Shown here: one piece after another, positions 1 through 10,005 of the stretch | Layout of the letters: every line of letters begins with the position of its first letter | How positions within the stretch are numbered: position 1 is the first letter of the stretch | Origin: CAIPAT01 sp041665605 | GTDB lineage: Bacteria; Verrucomicrobiota; Lentisphaeria; Victivallales; Victivallaceae | Assembly (NCBI GenBank): GCA_041665605.1 | Contig: JBAYIO010000014.1 | Location: forward strand, 7,037 to 71,036 | DNA: 64,000 bases | Direction of reading: 5' to 3' | The notes under the pieces: generated by a model | Databases searched by the model: none | Told to the model about the DNA's origin: nothing | Seen by the model: only the letters and a program-made list of their open reading frames with translations | Made by a program: the position numbers and the translations under genes

Positions 1-1
1 C

Positions 2-2194
2 GCGGAAGCCACCGCTTTCATCGGCATTCTCAATCTTTGCTCCAGCCGGTTCAAGGCTCCGGATGTGCTTGATATCCTGGAAAATACGGCGGTGGCCGAC
101 TGTTTCGGGATCGGGGAGGACAGGCTGCCGCTTATCAGGCAGTGGATTTGCGATGCGAACATCAACTGGGGGATTGACGCCGAGTTCAGGGAACATACTG
201 AAGGCGTGGATGTCGCGTTTCGCGAAAATTCCTGGCGCTTCGGGCTTGCCCGGATGCAGGCCGGGTTTGCGATGGGCGGCGGCCAGGCCGGGGAGGAGGC
301 CATTTTCAGCGGATATTCCGGAGACATTCTGCCGTGCGGCGGCTTTTCCGAACAGAATGCCGGGCTTCTCGGCCGATTCGCCGAATTCATGGAGCTGCTG
401 TTCGGGATGTTTCAGGCGGTCAGATATCCCAAACCCGACGGTCATGGCAATCAGGTTTTTACCGCGCCGTGGTGGAAGCGTTTTCTGCTCGGCATAATCA
501 ATAATTTCTTTTCCGGCGGAACCTGTTTTGCCGAGGCCGTGCAGGAACTGCGCGAAGCGGTCAATACCGTCACCGGCAATATGGAAAAAGGCGGACTGCG
601 GGAGAAAGCCGGTCTGGAAGTGATGATTTACGCGCTGAAATCCGCGCTGGATTCCACCAGCGTCAGCGGGGGTTTCCTGCGCGGCGGCGTGACTTTCTGC
701 GAGGCCCGGCCGCTGCGCAGCATTCCTTCGCGCGTCATCTGCATGCTCGGCATGGACGAGAACAGTTTTCCCCGGCAGACCGGAAGCGCCAGTTTTGACC
801 TGATGGCGTCACGTCCGCGTTTCGGTGACCGTTCCGCCCGCAATGACGACCGTTTTTTGTTTCTGGAGAGCCTGATTTCAGCGCGCGATATTTTTTATCT
901 CAGTTACACCGGGCAGGGGAACAAAGACAATACTGAATATCCGTCCAGCGTGCTGGTCAGTGAACTGCTGGATTACATCGCATCCGGCTACCGCTTTACG
1001 CAGAGCGTGAGCCAGGGGGATAATCGCGGGGATATTGAAAAAAGACTGAAGATAAAGCATCCCCTGCAGGCATTCAGCTGGCGGTATTTTGCCGCAGATC
1101 CGGAGACGGCGGACGCCGTTCAGCCGGTGGCGCCGCCGGTCTCGTATTCCAGTGAAAATCTGCATGCGGCGGAAATGCTGTTCCTGCCGCGCTTCAGGCA
1201 GGAATTCCTGAAAAATGAACTGGCGCCGCCGCCGGATGAACTGCTGCGGATAAACCTTGCCGACCTGGTTGTCTTCTTCCGCAATCCGGCTAAATATTTT
1301 CTGACGAAAAGACTGATGATCCGGCCTTCGATTGAAGATATTCCGGAAATTTCGGAATGCGAAAAGTTCGGGCTGAACGGACTGGATAAATATAAAATCG
1401 CGGAAAAAATGATCCGGGATAATATTGCGGTATGGCAGGACGGCGGACGTGAAACGCTGCGCGGGCAACTGAAGCGCCATTACCAGGCGTCCGGCGAACT
1501 TTCGCCGGGATCATGGGGCGAACAGCAGTTTGCATCGCTGTTTCTGGAGACCGCCGCTTTTGCTGAAAGAATCGCCCCGCATGTGCGCCGGAAAATCGAT
1601 CCGCTGACTGCGGGCGTCAGTTTTGAAAACGGGATTTCAATGTTTGCGCGGCTGGAGGATATTTATGCTGATGAAAATGATGCTCCATGCCAGATACTTT
1701 TCAGGTATGCCGGTTTGAAGGAGTCCGATATGATTCGCGCCGCAATCTTCAATCTGGCGGCGAATCTTGAACCGCTGTCTAAAATTGCGGAAGCGCCGCT
1801 GAACACTCTGCTGATCGGCAAAGATAAACATTGCCAGTATGCGGCTGAATCACCCGAAACGGCTGCTGGAAAACTCTGTCTGCTGCTGGATATGTTCATC
1901 GGCGGCCTGCGTAAACCGCTGCCGTTTTTCCCGGCAACCTCCACTGCCTATTATCGCGCCATGATTAAAAGCGGCGACCGGGAAAAGGCGCTGGAGGCGG
2001 CAGTTAAAAAATGGGAATCCGACTTTGCCGGCGACGCTGAATCGAACGATGATTACTTCAGGTTTTTCCACAGGGATGTGCTGCCTGCCGGTAGAGAGTT
2101 TGAAGACACTGCAATGCTGCTTGGCCGCCTGCTGCAACTGGACAAAGTGAAAGTTGACAACAGCAAACTGGAAAAGGGGGGCTCTGATGAATGA
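2..2194 (+). CDS. recC: RecC, exodeoxyribonuclease V gamma subunit (5' end outside window)
   Basis: This is the C-terminal 730 residues of RecC, the Chi-recognising scaffold subunit of the RecBCD helicase-nuclease that processes double-strand breaks. The reading frame is open to the left edge, so the start lies upstream. Recognisable RecC features are the opening stretch around LDILENTAVADCFGI, the RMQAGFAMGG segment, and the block VICMLGMDENSFPRQ followed by FDLM, which matches the conserved LGMNDGVYPRQ...FDLM region of the family. The C-terminal part, with NPAKYFLTKRL near nucleotides 1285-1315, fits the inactive nuclease-like domain. It overlaps recB by 8 nt, so the two are translationally coupled. 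Family membership is clear by order and context; the missing N-terminus cannot be judged. Confidence 0.93.
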   Translation, partial: AEATAFIGILNLCSSRFKAPDVLDILENTAVADCFGIGEDRLPLIRQWICDANINWGIDAEFREHTEGVDVAFRENSWRFGLARMQAGFAMGGGQAGEEAIFSGYSGDILPCGGFSEQNAGLLGRFAEFMELLFGMFQAVRYPKPDGHGNQVFTAPWWKRFLLGIINNFFSGGTCFAEAVQELREAVNTVTGNMEKGGLREKAGLEVMIYALKSALDSTSVSGGFLRGGVTFCEARPLRSIPSRVICMLGMDENSFPRQTGSASFDLMASRPRFGDRSARNDDRFLFLESLISARDIFYLSYTGQGNKDNTEYPSSVLVSELLDYIASGYRFTQSVSQGDNRGDIEKRLKIKHPLQAFSWRYFAADPETADAVQPVAPPVSYSSENLHAAEMLFLPRFRQEFLKNELAPPPDELLRINLADLVVFFRNPAKYFLTKRLMIRPSIEDIPEISECEKFGLNGLDKYKIAEKMIRDNIAVWQDGGRETLRGQLKRHYQASGELSPGSWGEQQFASLFLETAAFAERIAPHVRRKIDPLTAGVSFENGISMFARLEDIYADENDAPCQILFRYAGLKESDMIRAAIFNLAANLEPLSKIAEAPLNTLLIGKDKHCQYAAESPETAAGKLCLLLDMFIGGLRKPLPFFPATSTAYYRAMIKSGDREKALEAAVKKWESDFAGDAESNDDYFRFFHRDVLPAGREFEDTAMLLGRLLQLDKVKVDNSKLEKGGSDE

Positions 2195-5100
2195 ATTTGA
2201 TCTTTTGAGCCAGCCTTTGCGGGCGGGGACCGTCAGCCTGATTGAAGCCAGCGCCGGCACCGGCAAGACGACCGCCATTGAAAATCTGTTCATCCGCCTG
2301 CTGCTTGAGGGGATTGAGCGCGACGGCGAAAATATTACGCTGGAAGTTAAACAGATACTGGTCGTGACTTTCACCGAAGCCGCCACCGCGGAACTGGTGG
2401 ACCGGGTGCGCCGGAATATTTTCCGGGCGATAGAATTGCTGAATGCCAGGCTGGTGGTGGACGAGGTTAATTATCTGAAGAAAAAACCGGAGGATATTTC
2501 CGATATTCTGATCCGGCTGCTGGTAAATTTCCTGACAAAAAACAGCCATGACGGCGGGCCGGACAGAAGAAATGTCCATTATGCGAACCATCTGCTGCAT
2601 GCCGCGCTGTCTGATTTTGATGAGGCGTCCATCTCCACCATTCACGGTTTCTGTTCGAGAATGCTTAACGAATTCGCCTTTGAAAGCGGCGTGTCGTTCG
2701 GGGCTGAACTTATAACTGACGACCGCCTGCTGGTTGACGAGGTTGCCGCCGATTATTGGAGACAGCATTTTTATGCGCCTGATTCCAAACTGAAGTGTGC
2801 GGCCGCCGGAGCCGGGGGATTGAGTCCGGATGAACTGTCCCGCCTGGCCAGGAATATCCTTAAAGCTCCGGAAATTAAAATGTCGGGTGAGGAAAACATT
2901 CCTGAAGTTGCTTCCGTCTATACAAGTTTGGAGGCAGCGTTCAGGCAACTGTCGGATTTTTTCATTCCCCGCCAGGCAGAGATAAGCCGGTTGCTGCGGG
3001 AGAATCTGAATATTTTCAAAGTGGATTTCAGGAGAAATTTTTCTGATGCGCTCAGTGCGCTGACAAGCGGGCTGGAGAAGACAGACTTCACTTCCGTGAT
3101 GAACGGACTCGGGGTTTTCGATCCGGATTATTTTGCCGGAAATCAGCAGAAGAGGAAAGTCTGGAATGCCGAGGACGGCCTGATGCCGCCGGTGATCGGG
3201 GAACTGCTGAAACTGTGCGGGAAATTTAAGCAGTCGGCCAATGATTTTTGCGTGGCGGTAAAGACTGGTTTTGTCCGGCATCTGCGCGATTCGGGGGCGC
3301 TGAAATCGAAAAAGCGGATGTTGCAGGTGCAGTCGTTCGATGACCTGCTGTCCGACATGCATTCCGCGCTCAAAGCACAGCCGTCTTTCGCCGACCGCAT
3401 CCGCCGGCGTTTCAAAGTGGCGCTGATTGATGAATTTCAGGATACCGATCCGGTGCAATATGATATTTTCCGGCTGATATTTCAGGATAAATCAACGCTG
3501 ATGCTGATGGTCGGCGATCCCAAGCAGTCGATTTACGCGTTCCGCGGGGCAGACATATATTCCTATCTGCATGTCGCCGGCCGACTGGACAGTTCCAGCC
3601 GCACTACGCTAAACAAGAATTTCCGTTCATCCAGCCGCCTGCTGGAGGCGTTCAACACTGTTTTCGGTGCTGAAAATCCGTTTGTCGAAAAGGATATCAT
3701 CTATCTGCCGGCCGAATCCGGCAGGGAGCCGGACCGGCTGGTAATCGAGGGCGAGGATATTGAGTCGTCGCCGCTGAAACTGTGGATGCTGGAGCCGGGC
3801 GGCGACCAGGAACCGCTTTCCAGAAAAAATGCGGTTGACCGCCTGCGCAAAGCGACGGCTTCGAAAATCGCCTGGATGCTGCGCGAGGCCGGAAAAATTA
3901 ATGACGTAGGGCAGCCCCGTGCCAGATTTGAAAAGATAAATTCCGCCGGGAAATGTGAGTGCAAAGCGGTGAAAGCGTCCGATATCGCCGTGCTGACCGA
4001 TTCCAACCGGGAGGCCCGGCTGATGCGCGAGGCGCTGGCGGACGCCGGAGTTCCCGCCGTGCTTCAGAATTCCGGCAATATCTTTGGTACTGACGAGGCC
4101 GGGGAATTATATCATGTGCTGCGCGCGGCGGCGGAGCCGGGGCGCGACCCGCTGTTGCGCACCGCGCTGGCGACTGCCATGTTCGGACTCAACGGCGAAG
4201 ACATCGCCGGGATTGACAATCCTGCCGGAAATACCGGAGAACCGGAAATCGAAATCTGGCGGCAGCTTTTTCTGAAATGGAACACCCTGTGGCGGGAAAA
4301 AGGTTTTGTCCAGATGTTTTTCCGGATGCTCAGCGAGGATGCGGTACATTCCGCAAAGCGGTTGAGCGTCCGCGAGAATCTGCTGGCATTGCCGCATGGC
4401 GAACGCCATCTGACCGATCTGCTGCATCTGGGGGAGCTGCTGCATCAGGCGTCGCGCGGCGGCGCTCTCGGCTTGAACGGCCTGATCGCCTGGATGCATG
4501 AGCGCATTCTGCGTCCGGAGGAAAACGAAGAGCACGAGCAGCGGCTGGAAAGCGACGATGAGGCCGTGAAGATCATGACCGTGCATAAGAGCAAGGGGCT
4601 TCAATTCCCGATTGTATTCTGTCCGTTTTCCTGGAACAGGGGATTCTATTACAAGGAATATTACTCCAACGACCGGAAAGAGGAAATTGATTTCTTCTTT
4701 CATCTTCAGGATGGCGACGGCGCGTATAAACTGCTTTTTGAGGCCGGGTACGGCGATCTGCCGGCCAACCGCATCCGGTACCGGCGGGAGAAACTGGCGG
4801 AATCGCTGCGGCTGTTATATGTGGCGCTGACCCGGGCTAAGCAGTTCTGTTGTGTCGGATGGGGGAGCATTAAAGAAACTGAAGACAGCGCGCTGATGTA
4901 TCTGGCGCGGAACTGGGCCGGACCGGATATGCAGAATTATCTTGAACATCACGGTGAAAATCTGATTCCGGGGCAGGGTGAAAATTCTCTTAAATGGGCA
5001 GACTGCGGAGCGATCAGTCAGGAAATTCCGTTTGCGGATTCCGTTCAATATGAAGCCGTGCGGAAACAGTTGCCGCTTGAAGCTCAATATCAGTCGCAGC

Positions 5101-6029
5101 CGATTCCCGCCGACTGGGGCATAATGAGTTTCTCCAGCCTTTCAGCCGGAACCCATACCGGTAAAGACCAGGCGCCGGGCTGGGATGAAGGCAGTGTTTC
5201 ACCGGGGCCGCAGGAGGAAGCGATCATTGCGGACGATGAACCGGAATCGCCGTTTGCTGATTTTCCGGCCGGTCCGGTTTCCGGCGACTGCGTCCATGAA
5301 ATTTTCGAGGAACTGGACTTCACCCTGCTTCCCGCCGGTTCGCGGAATTTGCCGGAAGTGGATAAGTTGATCGAGGAAAAACTGTTGAAATTCGGGCGGG
5401 TCGAAAACTCCCGGTTTTACGACAGTCTGGCCGAGCGCGGCGCGATGACGGACGCCATGCTGAGAAACGTGTTGAACACTCCGCTGTCCGCCGGCGACAA
5501 AACTTTCCACCTGTCGGAAATTGCAAAACAGAAGCGTGTTTCCGAAATGGAATTCTTCTTTGAGGTGGCCGATCCGATACGGCTGGCGGAACTGTCGAAA
5601 TTACTGGAGCATAAGTTTCATCCCGGAATGGCGGTCGAACTTGACCATGCCGGCGGCAAAGCGCCGCGGCGCGGCTTTATGAACGGCAAAATAGACCTGT
5701 TTTTTGAGCATGGCGGCAAATACTGGATCGCTGACTGGAAGACTAACTGGCTGGGGCGTCCGTACCGCGCTTATAACCATGCCGCGTTGTCCGGCGATAT
5801 GATCGCCAAATCTTATTTGATGCAGGCCGCCATTTATGCGCTGGCGATTGATAAGTTCCTTAAATTCCGGATGCCGGATTATGACTACAACCGCCATTTC
5901 GGCGGAGTTTTTTACCTGTATGTCAGAGGCATGGACGGACTGAGGCCGGATCAGGGAGTTTTTAAAATGCGCCCGGAACTTGATTTTATCCGGGAACTGG
6001 CAAAAATATTTCCGGGAGGCGTGCGATGA
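2187..6029 (+). CDS. recB: RecB, exodeoxyribonuclease V beta subunit
   Basis: RecB is the 3'-5' SF1 helicase and the only nuclease of RecBCD. The 1280-residue protein is a little longer than the E. coli one (about 1180). Walker A ASAGTGKTT is at residues 21-29, motif Ia is VVTFTEAATAELVDRVR, and motif II IDEFQDTDPVQYD lies near residue 413. These are followed by GDPKQSIYAFRGAD, NFRSSSRLLEAF, MTVHKSKGLQFPIVF and LLYVALTRAK. The C-terminal nuclease has GKIDLFFE, then WIADWKTNW near residue 1183, then QAAIYALAID, so the D...DxK catalytic set and a following Q-x3-Y are intact. I chose ATG 2187, preceded by a G-rich SD inside the end of recC, over an upstream TTG at 2154. It overlaps recD by ATGA. 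Confidence 0.97.
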   Translation: MNEFDLLSQPLRAGTVSLIEASAGTGKTTAIENLFIRLLLEGIERDGENITLEVKQILVVTFTEAATAELVDRVRRNIFRAIELLNARLVVDEVNYLKKKPEDISDILIRLLVNFLTKNSHDGGPDRRNVHYANHLLHAALSDFDEASISTIHGFCSRMLNEFAFESGVSFGAELITDDRLLVDEVAADYWRQHFYAPDSKLKCAAAGAGGLSPDELSRLARNILKAPEIKMSGEENIPEVASVYTSLEAAFRQLSDFFIPRQAEISRLLRENLNIFKVDFRRNFSDALSALTSGLEKTDFTSVMNGLGVFDPDYFAGNQQKRKVWNAEDGLMPPVIGELLKLCGKFKQSANDFCVAVKTGFVRHLRDSGALKSKKRMLQVQSFDDLLSDMHSALKAQPSFADRIRRRFKVALIDEFQDTDPVQYDIFRLIFQDKSTLMLMVGDPKQSIYAFRGADIYSYLHVAGRLDSSSRTTLNKNFRSSSRLLEAFNTVFGAENPFVEKDIIYLPAESGREPDRLVIEGEDIESSPLKLWMLEPGGDQEPLSRKNAVDRLRKATASKIAWMLREAGKINDVGQPRARFEKINSAGKCECKAVKASDIAVLTDSNREARLMREALADAGVPAVLQNSGNIFGTDEAGELYHVLRAAAEPGRDPLLRTALATAMFGLNGEDIAGIDNPAGNTGEPEIEIWRQLFLKWNTLWREKGFVQMFFRMLSEDAVHSAKRLSVRENLLALPHGERHLTDLLHLGELLHQASRGGALGLNGLIAWMHERILRPEENEEHEQRLESDDEAVKIMTVHKSKGLQFPIVFCPFSWNRGFYYKEYYSNDRKEEIDFFFHLQDGDGAYKLLFEAGYGDLPANRIRYRREKLAESLRLLYVALTRAKQFCCVGWGSIKETEDSALMYLARNWAGPDMQNYLEHHGENLIPGQGENSLKWADCGAISQEIPFADSVQYEAVRKQLPLEAQYQSQPIPADWGIMSFSSLSAGTHTGKDQAPGWDEGSVSPGPQEEAIIADDEPESPFADFPAGPVSGDCVHEIFEELDFTLLPAGSRNLPEVDKLIEEKLLKFGRVENSRFYDSLAERGAMTDAMLRNVLNTPLSAGDKTFHLSEIAKQKRVSEMEFFFEVADPIRLAELSKLLEHKFHPGMAVELDHAGGKAPRRGFMNGKIDLFFEHGGKYWIADWKTNWLGRPYRAYNHAALSGDMIAKSYLMQAAIYALAIDKFLKFRMPDYDYNRHFGGVFYLYVRGMDGLRPDQGVFKMRPELDFIRELAKIFPGGVR

Positions 6030-7984
6030 ACTCAGGCCGGATTGCAGTAATTGAGGCTCTGCGCGGAAAAGGATTATTCTGCGATGCGGACATTAATTTT
6101 GCCCGTTTCATTTGCCGCGAGGCCGGTCCGGATGCCGGATATGAGCTCTATCTGGCGGCGGCGCTGGTCAGCAATGCTGTTCTCGTCCGCAAGCATATCT
6201 GTCTGGATACGACAATGCTCGCAGTTGATCTGAACAGTTGGTTTGCCGACCTGACCGATGCGGGGCAGGGGGCGGAGGCGCTGCGCCATGAACTGCGCCG
6301 GCTGCCGGTTCCGGAAAACTGGCTGGAAAAACTGGCCGCCCATACACTCGCGGCAGGCGCTCCCGGCGAGTTTAAGCCGCTGATTATTAAAAATGAACTG
6401 ATCTATCTCCACCGCACCTGGCTGTGCGAAAAACAGCTTGCGGTAATGATCAAATCCCGCGGTGAAGGCGTTGACCCCGGTTTCAATGCCGCGGCCGTCG
6501 CCGGACGGATAACGGCGGTTTCAGCCAGATTCTTTTCCGGCTCATTATTTGAAAATAATATTGACTGGCAGCAGGCTGCCGTGTTTGCCGCTTTGCGCAA
6601 CCGTTTCGCAATCATCACCGGCGGCCCCGGCACCGGCAAAACGACGGTGGCGGCGGCGATTGTCGCGCTGCTGTTCGAACGCGATCTGTCGCTGCGGATA
6701 GCCTTGTGCGCACCGACCGGGAAAGCTCAGGCGCGTTTGCAGGAGTCGCTGCTGATTGAAACGGAGATTTTACACTGCCGTCCCGAGGTAATTCAAAAGA
6801 CTGCGGCAGTTCCGGCCTGCACGATTCACCGGCTGCTCGGGGCCCGCCCGGATTCGGAGGAATTCAAGTATAACCGGAAAAATCAACTGGCCCTGGATGT
6901 GCTGATCGTCGATGAGGCGTCAATGATTTCACAATCGCTGATGAGCGGCCTGCTGGAGGCGCTGCCGCCGCACACGAAAGTAGTGCTGCTGGGCGACATG
7001 GACCAGCTTGCTTCGGTAGAATCCGGCATGGTGCTGCGCGATTTGTGCCTGGCATCCGAAATCAATCATTTTTCGCCGCGGTTCAGAGGGGATTTCAAGC
7101 TGGCGGTGAACGGCAGTATGCCGGAGCTGCCGTCAGCAACCGGAACTTCGTCGTTGGCCGATTGTACGGTTGAACTGCAAATCAGCCGCCGCTTCGATCC
7201 GGATAAAGGCATCGGACTGGTGGCGGCGGCAATCAAGGCGCTGCCGGCGTATCCGGAGAATCCGGCGGCGGACGCGATTATCAACGCCGCCTGCTCCGAT
7301 TCCACTGCTCAAATCAAGGTCTCGCCCCTGCCTGATTTCAGGAAAGGCGGCCTGGAAAGAGTATTGGCAGAAGTATGGCGCGGACAGCGGGTGACTATCG
7401 GCGGGGCGCAGGAAAAAATGCTTCCGGATTATTTAAATGCGGAAAATGTCGAAGCGGCCTATGAGATTTTCCGGCGCTTCCGGATTCTCTGCTCCCACCG
7501 GCGCGGCATGTACGGCGCGGAGGCGGTCAACCTGCTGGTTGAAAAAAATATCCGTGTTCAAAACAACCTTGCTGAATTTTATAAAGGCAAGCCGGTCATG
7601 ATTACCGAAAACTGCCCGATGCTCAACCTGTTCAACGGCGACATCGGTTTGGTCTGGCCGGATGAAAATGGCCGCCTGAAAGCATATTTTCCAAGTCGCG
7701 ACGGCCAGCGAGAGAACGGCTTTTTCAGTGTTGAGATTTCCACATTGCCGATGTTCGAAACCGCGTTCGCCATGACGGTGCATAAATCGCAGGGTTCAGG
7801 TTTCCAGAACGTCCTGCTGATCCTGACTCCTGACCAGAATTCCCCGATCCTCACCCGCGAACTGGTTTACACCGCCATTACCCGCGCCGAAAAACACGCC
7901 GGCATCTGGAGTTCGCGCGAAGTCCTTGCCGCATCAATCCGCCGCCGCACCCGCCGCTGTTCAAGGCTTCAGGATTATCTGTGA
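6026..7984 (+). CDS. recD: RecD, exodeoxyribonuclease V alpha subunit
   Basis: RecD is the 5'-3' SF1B helicase of RecBCD. The 652-residue protein has an N-terminal RecB-interaction region of about 180 residues. Walker A IITGGPGTGKTT is at about 197-208, Walker B LIVDEASMIS near 292, and motif III VVLLGDMDQLASVESG follows. The C-terminal helicase motifs are FAMTVHKSQGSGF and ELVYTAITRAEKH. The start codon overlaps the recB stop (ATGA), which shows translational coupling. Gene order recC-recB-recD without the ptrA insertion seen in E. coli indicates a compact complete complex. No terminator with a T-run was recognised after it. Confidence 0.97.
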   Translation: MNSGRIAVIEALRGKGLFCDADINFARFICREAGPDAGYELYLAAALVSNAVLVRKHICLDTTMLAVDLNSWFADLTDAGQGAEALRHELRRLPVPENWLEKLAAHTLAAGAPGEFKPLIIKNELIYLHRTWLCEKQLAVMIKSRGEGVDPGFNAAAVAGRITAVSARFFSGSLFENNIDWQQAAVFAALRNRFAIITGGPGTGKTTVAAAIVALLFERDLSLRIALCAPTGKAQARLQESLLIETEILHCRPEVIQKTAAVPACTIHRLLGARPDSEEFKYNRKNQLALDVLIVDEASMISQSLMSGLLEALPPHTKVVLLGDMDQLASVESGMVLRDLCLASEINHFSPRFRGDFKLAVNGSMPELPSATGTSSLADCTVELQISRRFDPDKGIGLVAAAIKALPAYPENPAADAIINAACSDSTAQIKVSPLPDFRKGGLERVLAEVWRGQRVTIGGAQEKMLPDYLNAENVEAAYEIFRRFRILCSHRRGMYGAEAVNLLVEKNIRVQNNLAEFYKGKPVMITENCPMLNLFNGDIGLVWPDENGRLKAYFPSRDGQRENGFFSVEISTLPMFETAFAMTVHKSQGSGFQNVLLILTPDQNSPILTRELVYTAITRAEKHAGIWSSREVLAASIRRRTRRCSRLQDYL

Positions 7985-8064
7985 TTTTTGTAAATCCGGG
8001 CATTGCCGGTATATTAAATATTGTGCCGTCTGGTTTGATAATTTGAATGGATGATTACTGGTTT

Positions 8065-8655
8065 ATGAATTTTCTGATGCATCTTTTTCTGGCTGAAGAT
8101 AATGATGATTCGCGGATCGGCAACTACCTCGGCGATTTTGTCAAAGGCAATGAAGCCAGTATACATGAACTTTATCCCGGCAAAATTGCTGAAGGTATTA
8201 TCAATCACCGCCGGGTCGATCAGTTCACCGATGCGCATCCCGCGGTCATCAACTCGATTGCGCTGATGAAACCGTTTTCCGGCAAGTTCGCGGCGATTGT
8301 GGTTGATATTCTGATGGACTACTATCTGATTAAACACTGGAATAAATACACTTCCGAAGATTTTCAAAAGTTTGTTGCCAAATGCTATGCATCATTGCAT
8401 AAGATAGTTGAAGGGGAACAGTATCCGGAACGCTGCCGGCATTTTACCGGCAAACTGATTGAGCGGGATGCATTCAATGTTTACAGCACTATCGAAGGCA
8501 TTCATGAGGTGCTGTGCGGAATGAACCGCCATCTGAAACGCCCTTCGCCGCTGCCGGACGCCAAACCGCATATTATTGCCAATTACTCCGCGCTGGAACA
8601 TAATTTCCTGTTATTCATGCCAGACATACTGGCTTTTAAACAGGATCATTCATAG
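8065..8655 (+). CDS. AcpH-like acyl-carrier-protein phosphodiesterase family (DUF479)
   Basis: This is a 196-residue protein of the AcpH family, whose E. coli member removes the phosphopantetheine arm from acyl carrier protein. The opening MNFLMHLFLAEDNDDSRIGN followed by LGDFVKGN, then INHRRVDQFTDAHP and VVDILMDYYLIKHW, follow the family pattern MNFLAHLHLA...GNLLADFVRGN...HRRID..TD...LDVMWDHFLSRHW. The His and Asp residues expected for metal binding are present. Start 8065 is chosen because MNFL matches family starts; ATG 8047 would add six residues. Neither start has a strong ribosome site. A diverged copy of its 3' third lies at 9700-9936 beyond the pseudopilin gene. The biochemical role is family knowledge; some relatives may act on other substrates. 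Confidence 0.8.
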   Translation: MNFLMHLFLAEDNDDSRIGNYLGDFVKGNEASIHELYPGKIAEGIINHRRVDQFTDAHPAVINSIALMKPFSGKFAAIVVDILMDYYLIKHWNKYTSEDFQKFVAKCYASLHKIVEGEQYPERCRHFTGKLIERDAFNVYSTIEGIHEVLCGMNRHLKRPSPLPDAKPHIIANYSALEHNFLLFMPDILAFKQDHS

Positions 8656-8723
8656 AAAACGGAGGATAGACTTTTTTGCGCTATAACTATTTTTTTATTT
8701 TTTTATTATGAATAAAAATGTTA

Positions 8724-8752
8724 TTGACTTATTTCAAATATGCACTTATGCT
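8724..8752 (+). promoter_or_regulatory. Sigma70-type promoter for the first pseudopilin gene
   Basis: A -35 box TTGACT at 8724-8729 and a -10 box TATGCT at 8747-8752 are separated by 17 nt in a very A+T-rich stretch. They lie 52 nt upstream of ATG 8805. The ribosome site GGAGG lies about 8 nt before that ATG. This suggests the pseudopilin is transcribed on its own. Confidence 0.55.
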
Positions 8753-8804
8753 AGTTTATAAGGTTGTTGAGTTTCCACAAGTTTTCTAGTGATGGAGGTC
8801 AAGA

Positions 8805-9617
8805 ATGAAAAAGATATTTTTTTCACTTATTGAACTCCTGGTTGTGATTACTATCATTGCAGTTCTTGCGTCAATTTTGCTGCCGCTGCTAAACAAAGCG
8901 CGGGAAAAAGCCAGAGCTGCGGAATGCGGCAATAACCTGAAACAGATCGGCCATGCATTCCATTTTTACGTCAATGATTATAATGACAATCTGCCTTTGG
9001 GAAAGACTTTCGGCTCGGTGGTGGAATATTGGAACTGGTATAATTCCAAGGCTGCGGAGAATGCGTCGGCGACTGCGCAGGAACACGCTTCGGAGAATTC
9101 CGCAATACATGGCAAGGGACGTCTCCAGCCGTATCTCAAGACGATTCCAGGGACAGAGACATATTACGGTATTGTGACTGAGACATATCGCGACCCGTTA
9201 AGCTGTCCTTCCCAGATGCCGGTTCCCGGACTCAGCATATATACCTACGGCTATAATTATATAATTGCAGATTCCGGGGTCAGCAGCGTTGCTCCTTATC
9301 CTGTCACCAAACAAATTATCCGGAAGTTAAGCGCTTTCAAGCAGCCGACGGAGACATGTCTGATTGCTGACGGCATAAGCACTGTTGGTTCCTACACCAG
9401 TCCGGACGGGCAGGCGGGCAATTATCCCGTTGGTTACCGTCACGGCAGCGGCAGCAGCATATTTAATAGCAGCGCCAATGCCGTCTTTGCGGACGGACAC
9501 CTTGAACGCAGGAAATTCGGTGCAATTCCAGATGCCTATTCTCCGGGCTGGACAGCCGCGCTGACTCAATCTTATTTCTGGAGTCCATTCGCGAAAGACC
9601 CGGATACAATTAACTGA
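8805..9617 (+). CDS. Pseudopilin-like protein with prepilin N-terminal helix and H...DGH C-terminus
   Basis: A 270-residue protein begins with a type II secretion/type IV pilin-like leader: a short MKKIFF leader, then SLIELLVVITIIAVLASILL, a hydrophobic helix with Glu5 preserved, then LNKAREKA. The residue before the cleavage site is Phe rather than the usual Gly. The C-terminus has YRHGSG and later NAVFADGHLERR, the H...DGH motif typical of the large pseudopilin paralogue families in Lentisphaerota and Planctomycetota. The body is rich in Tyr, Asn, Gly and Ser, consistent with an extracellular globular domain. It has its own promoter and sits between an AcpH-like gene and a partial copy of that gene. 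Function unknown; secretion or surface assembly through a T2SS/T4P-like machine is inference. Confidence 0.85.
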   Translation: MKKIFFSLIELLVVITIIAVLASILLPLLNKAREKARAAECGNNLKQIGHAFHFYVNDYNDNLPLGKTFGSVVEYWNWYNSKAAENASATAQEHASENSAIHGKGRLQPYLKTIPGTETYYGIVTETYRDPLSCPSQMPVPGLSIYTYGYNYIIADSGVSSVAPYPVTKQIIRKLSAFKQPTETCLIADGISTVGSYTSPDGQAGNYPVGYRHGSGSSIFNSSANAVFADGHLERRKFGAIPDAYSPGWTAALTQSYFWSPFAKDPDTIN

Positions 9618-9699
9618 CTATTTACGGCTATGGAGTCTTTCAAGAATAACCTTTACATTTTCGCGTACAGGATGCCTTTGGATTTGATCGTTGAAGCTG

Positions 9700-9936
9700 T
9701 ATCCTGAATTTTGCCGGTGTTTTGGCGGCAAATTGATTGAGCGTGACGCCTTCAATGTTTACAATACTATCGACGGCATCCATGAGGTGCTGTGCGGAAT
9801 GAACAGCCATCTGAAGCGCCCTTCGCCGCTGCCGGATGCCAAGCCGCATATTTTAGCCAATTCCGGCGCCCTGGAGCAAAATTTCCTGTTATTCATGCCA
9901 GACATACTGGTCTTTAAGCTTAGAAATTTAACCTGA
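9700..9936 (+). pseudogene. Partial, diverged duplicate of the AcpH-like gene (C-terminal part)
   Basis: About 75 codons, from YPEFCRCFGGKLIERDAFNV to LFMPDILVFK, match the last third of the gene at 8065-8655, with scattered substitutions at both DNA and protein level. The stretch lacks the N-terminal metal-binding part (MNFLMHL, HRRVD) and has no convincing ribosome site, so it is a remnant. It stands in direct orientation relative to the full gene, about 1.26 kb downstream, with the pseudopilin gene between them. It may be an old segmental duplication or the scar of an insertion at the 3' end of the gene. Confidence 0.8.
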
Positions 9937-10005
9937 TTTTGAGTCTCATTCCTCGACGGCTTATTACGTCATTTATAAAAAAATGCATTTTTTTTTGCGG
10001 ACCTA

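Noticed and set aside
2058..3458. 466-codon open frame on the minus strand opposite recC/recB
   Set aside because: It is antisense to two clear RecBCD genes, has biased composition typical of a shadow frame, and has no family motif.
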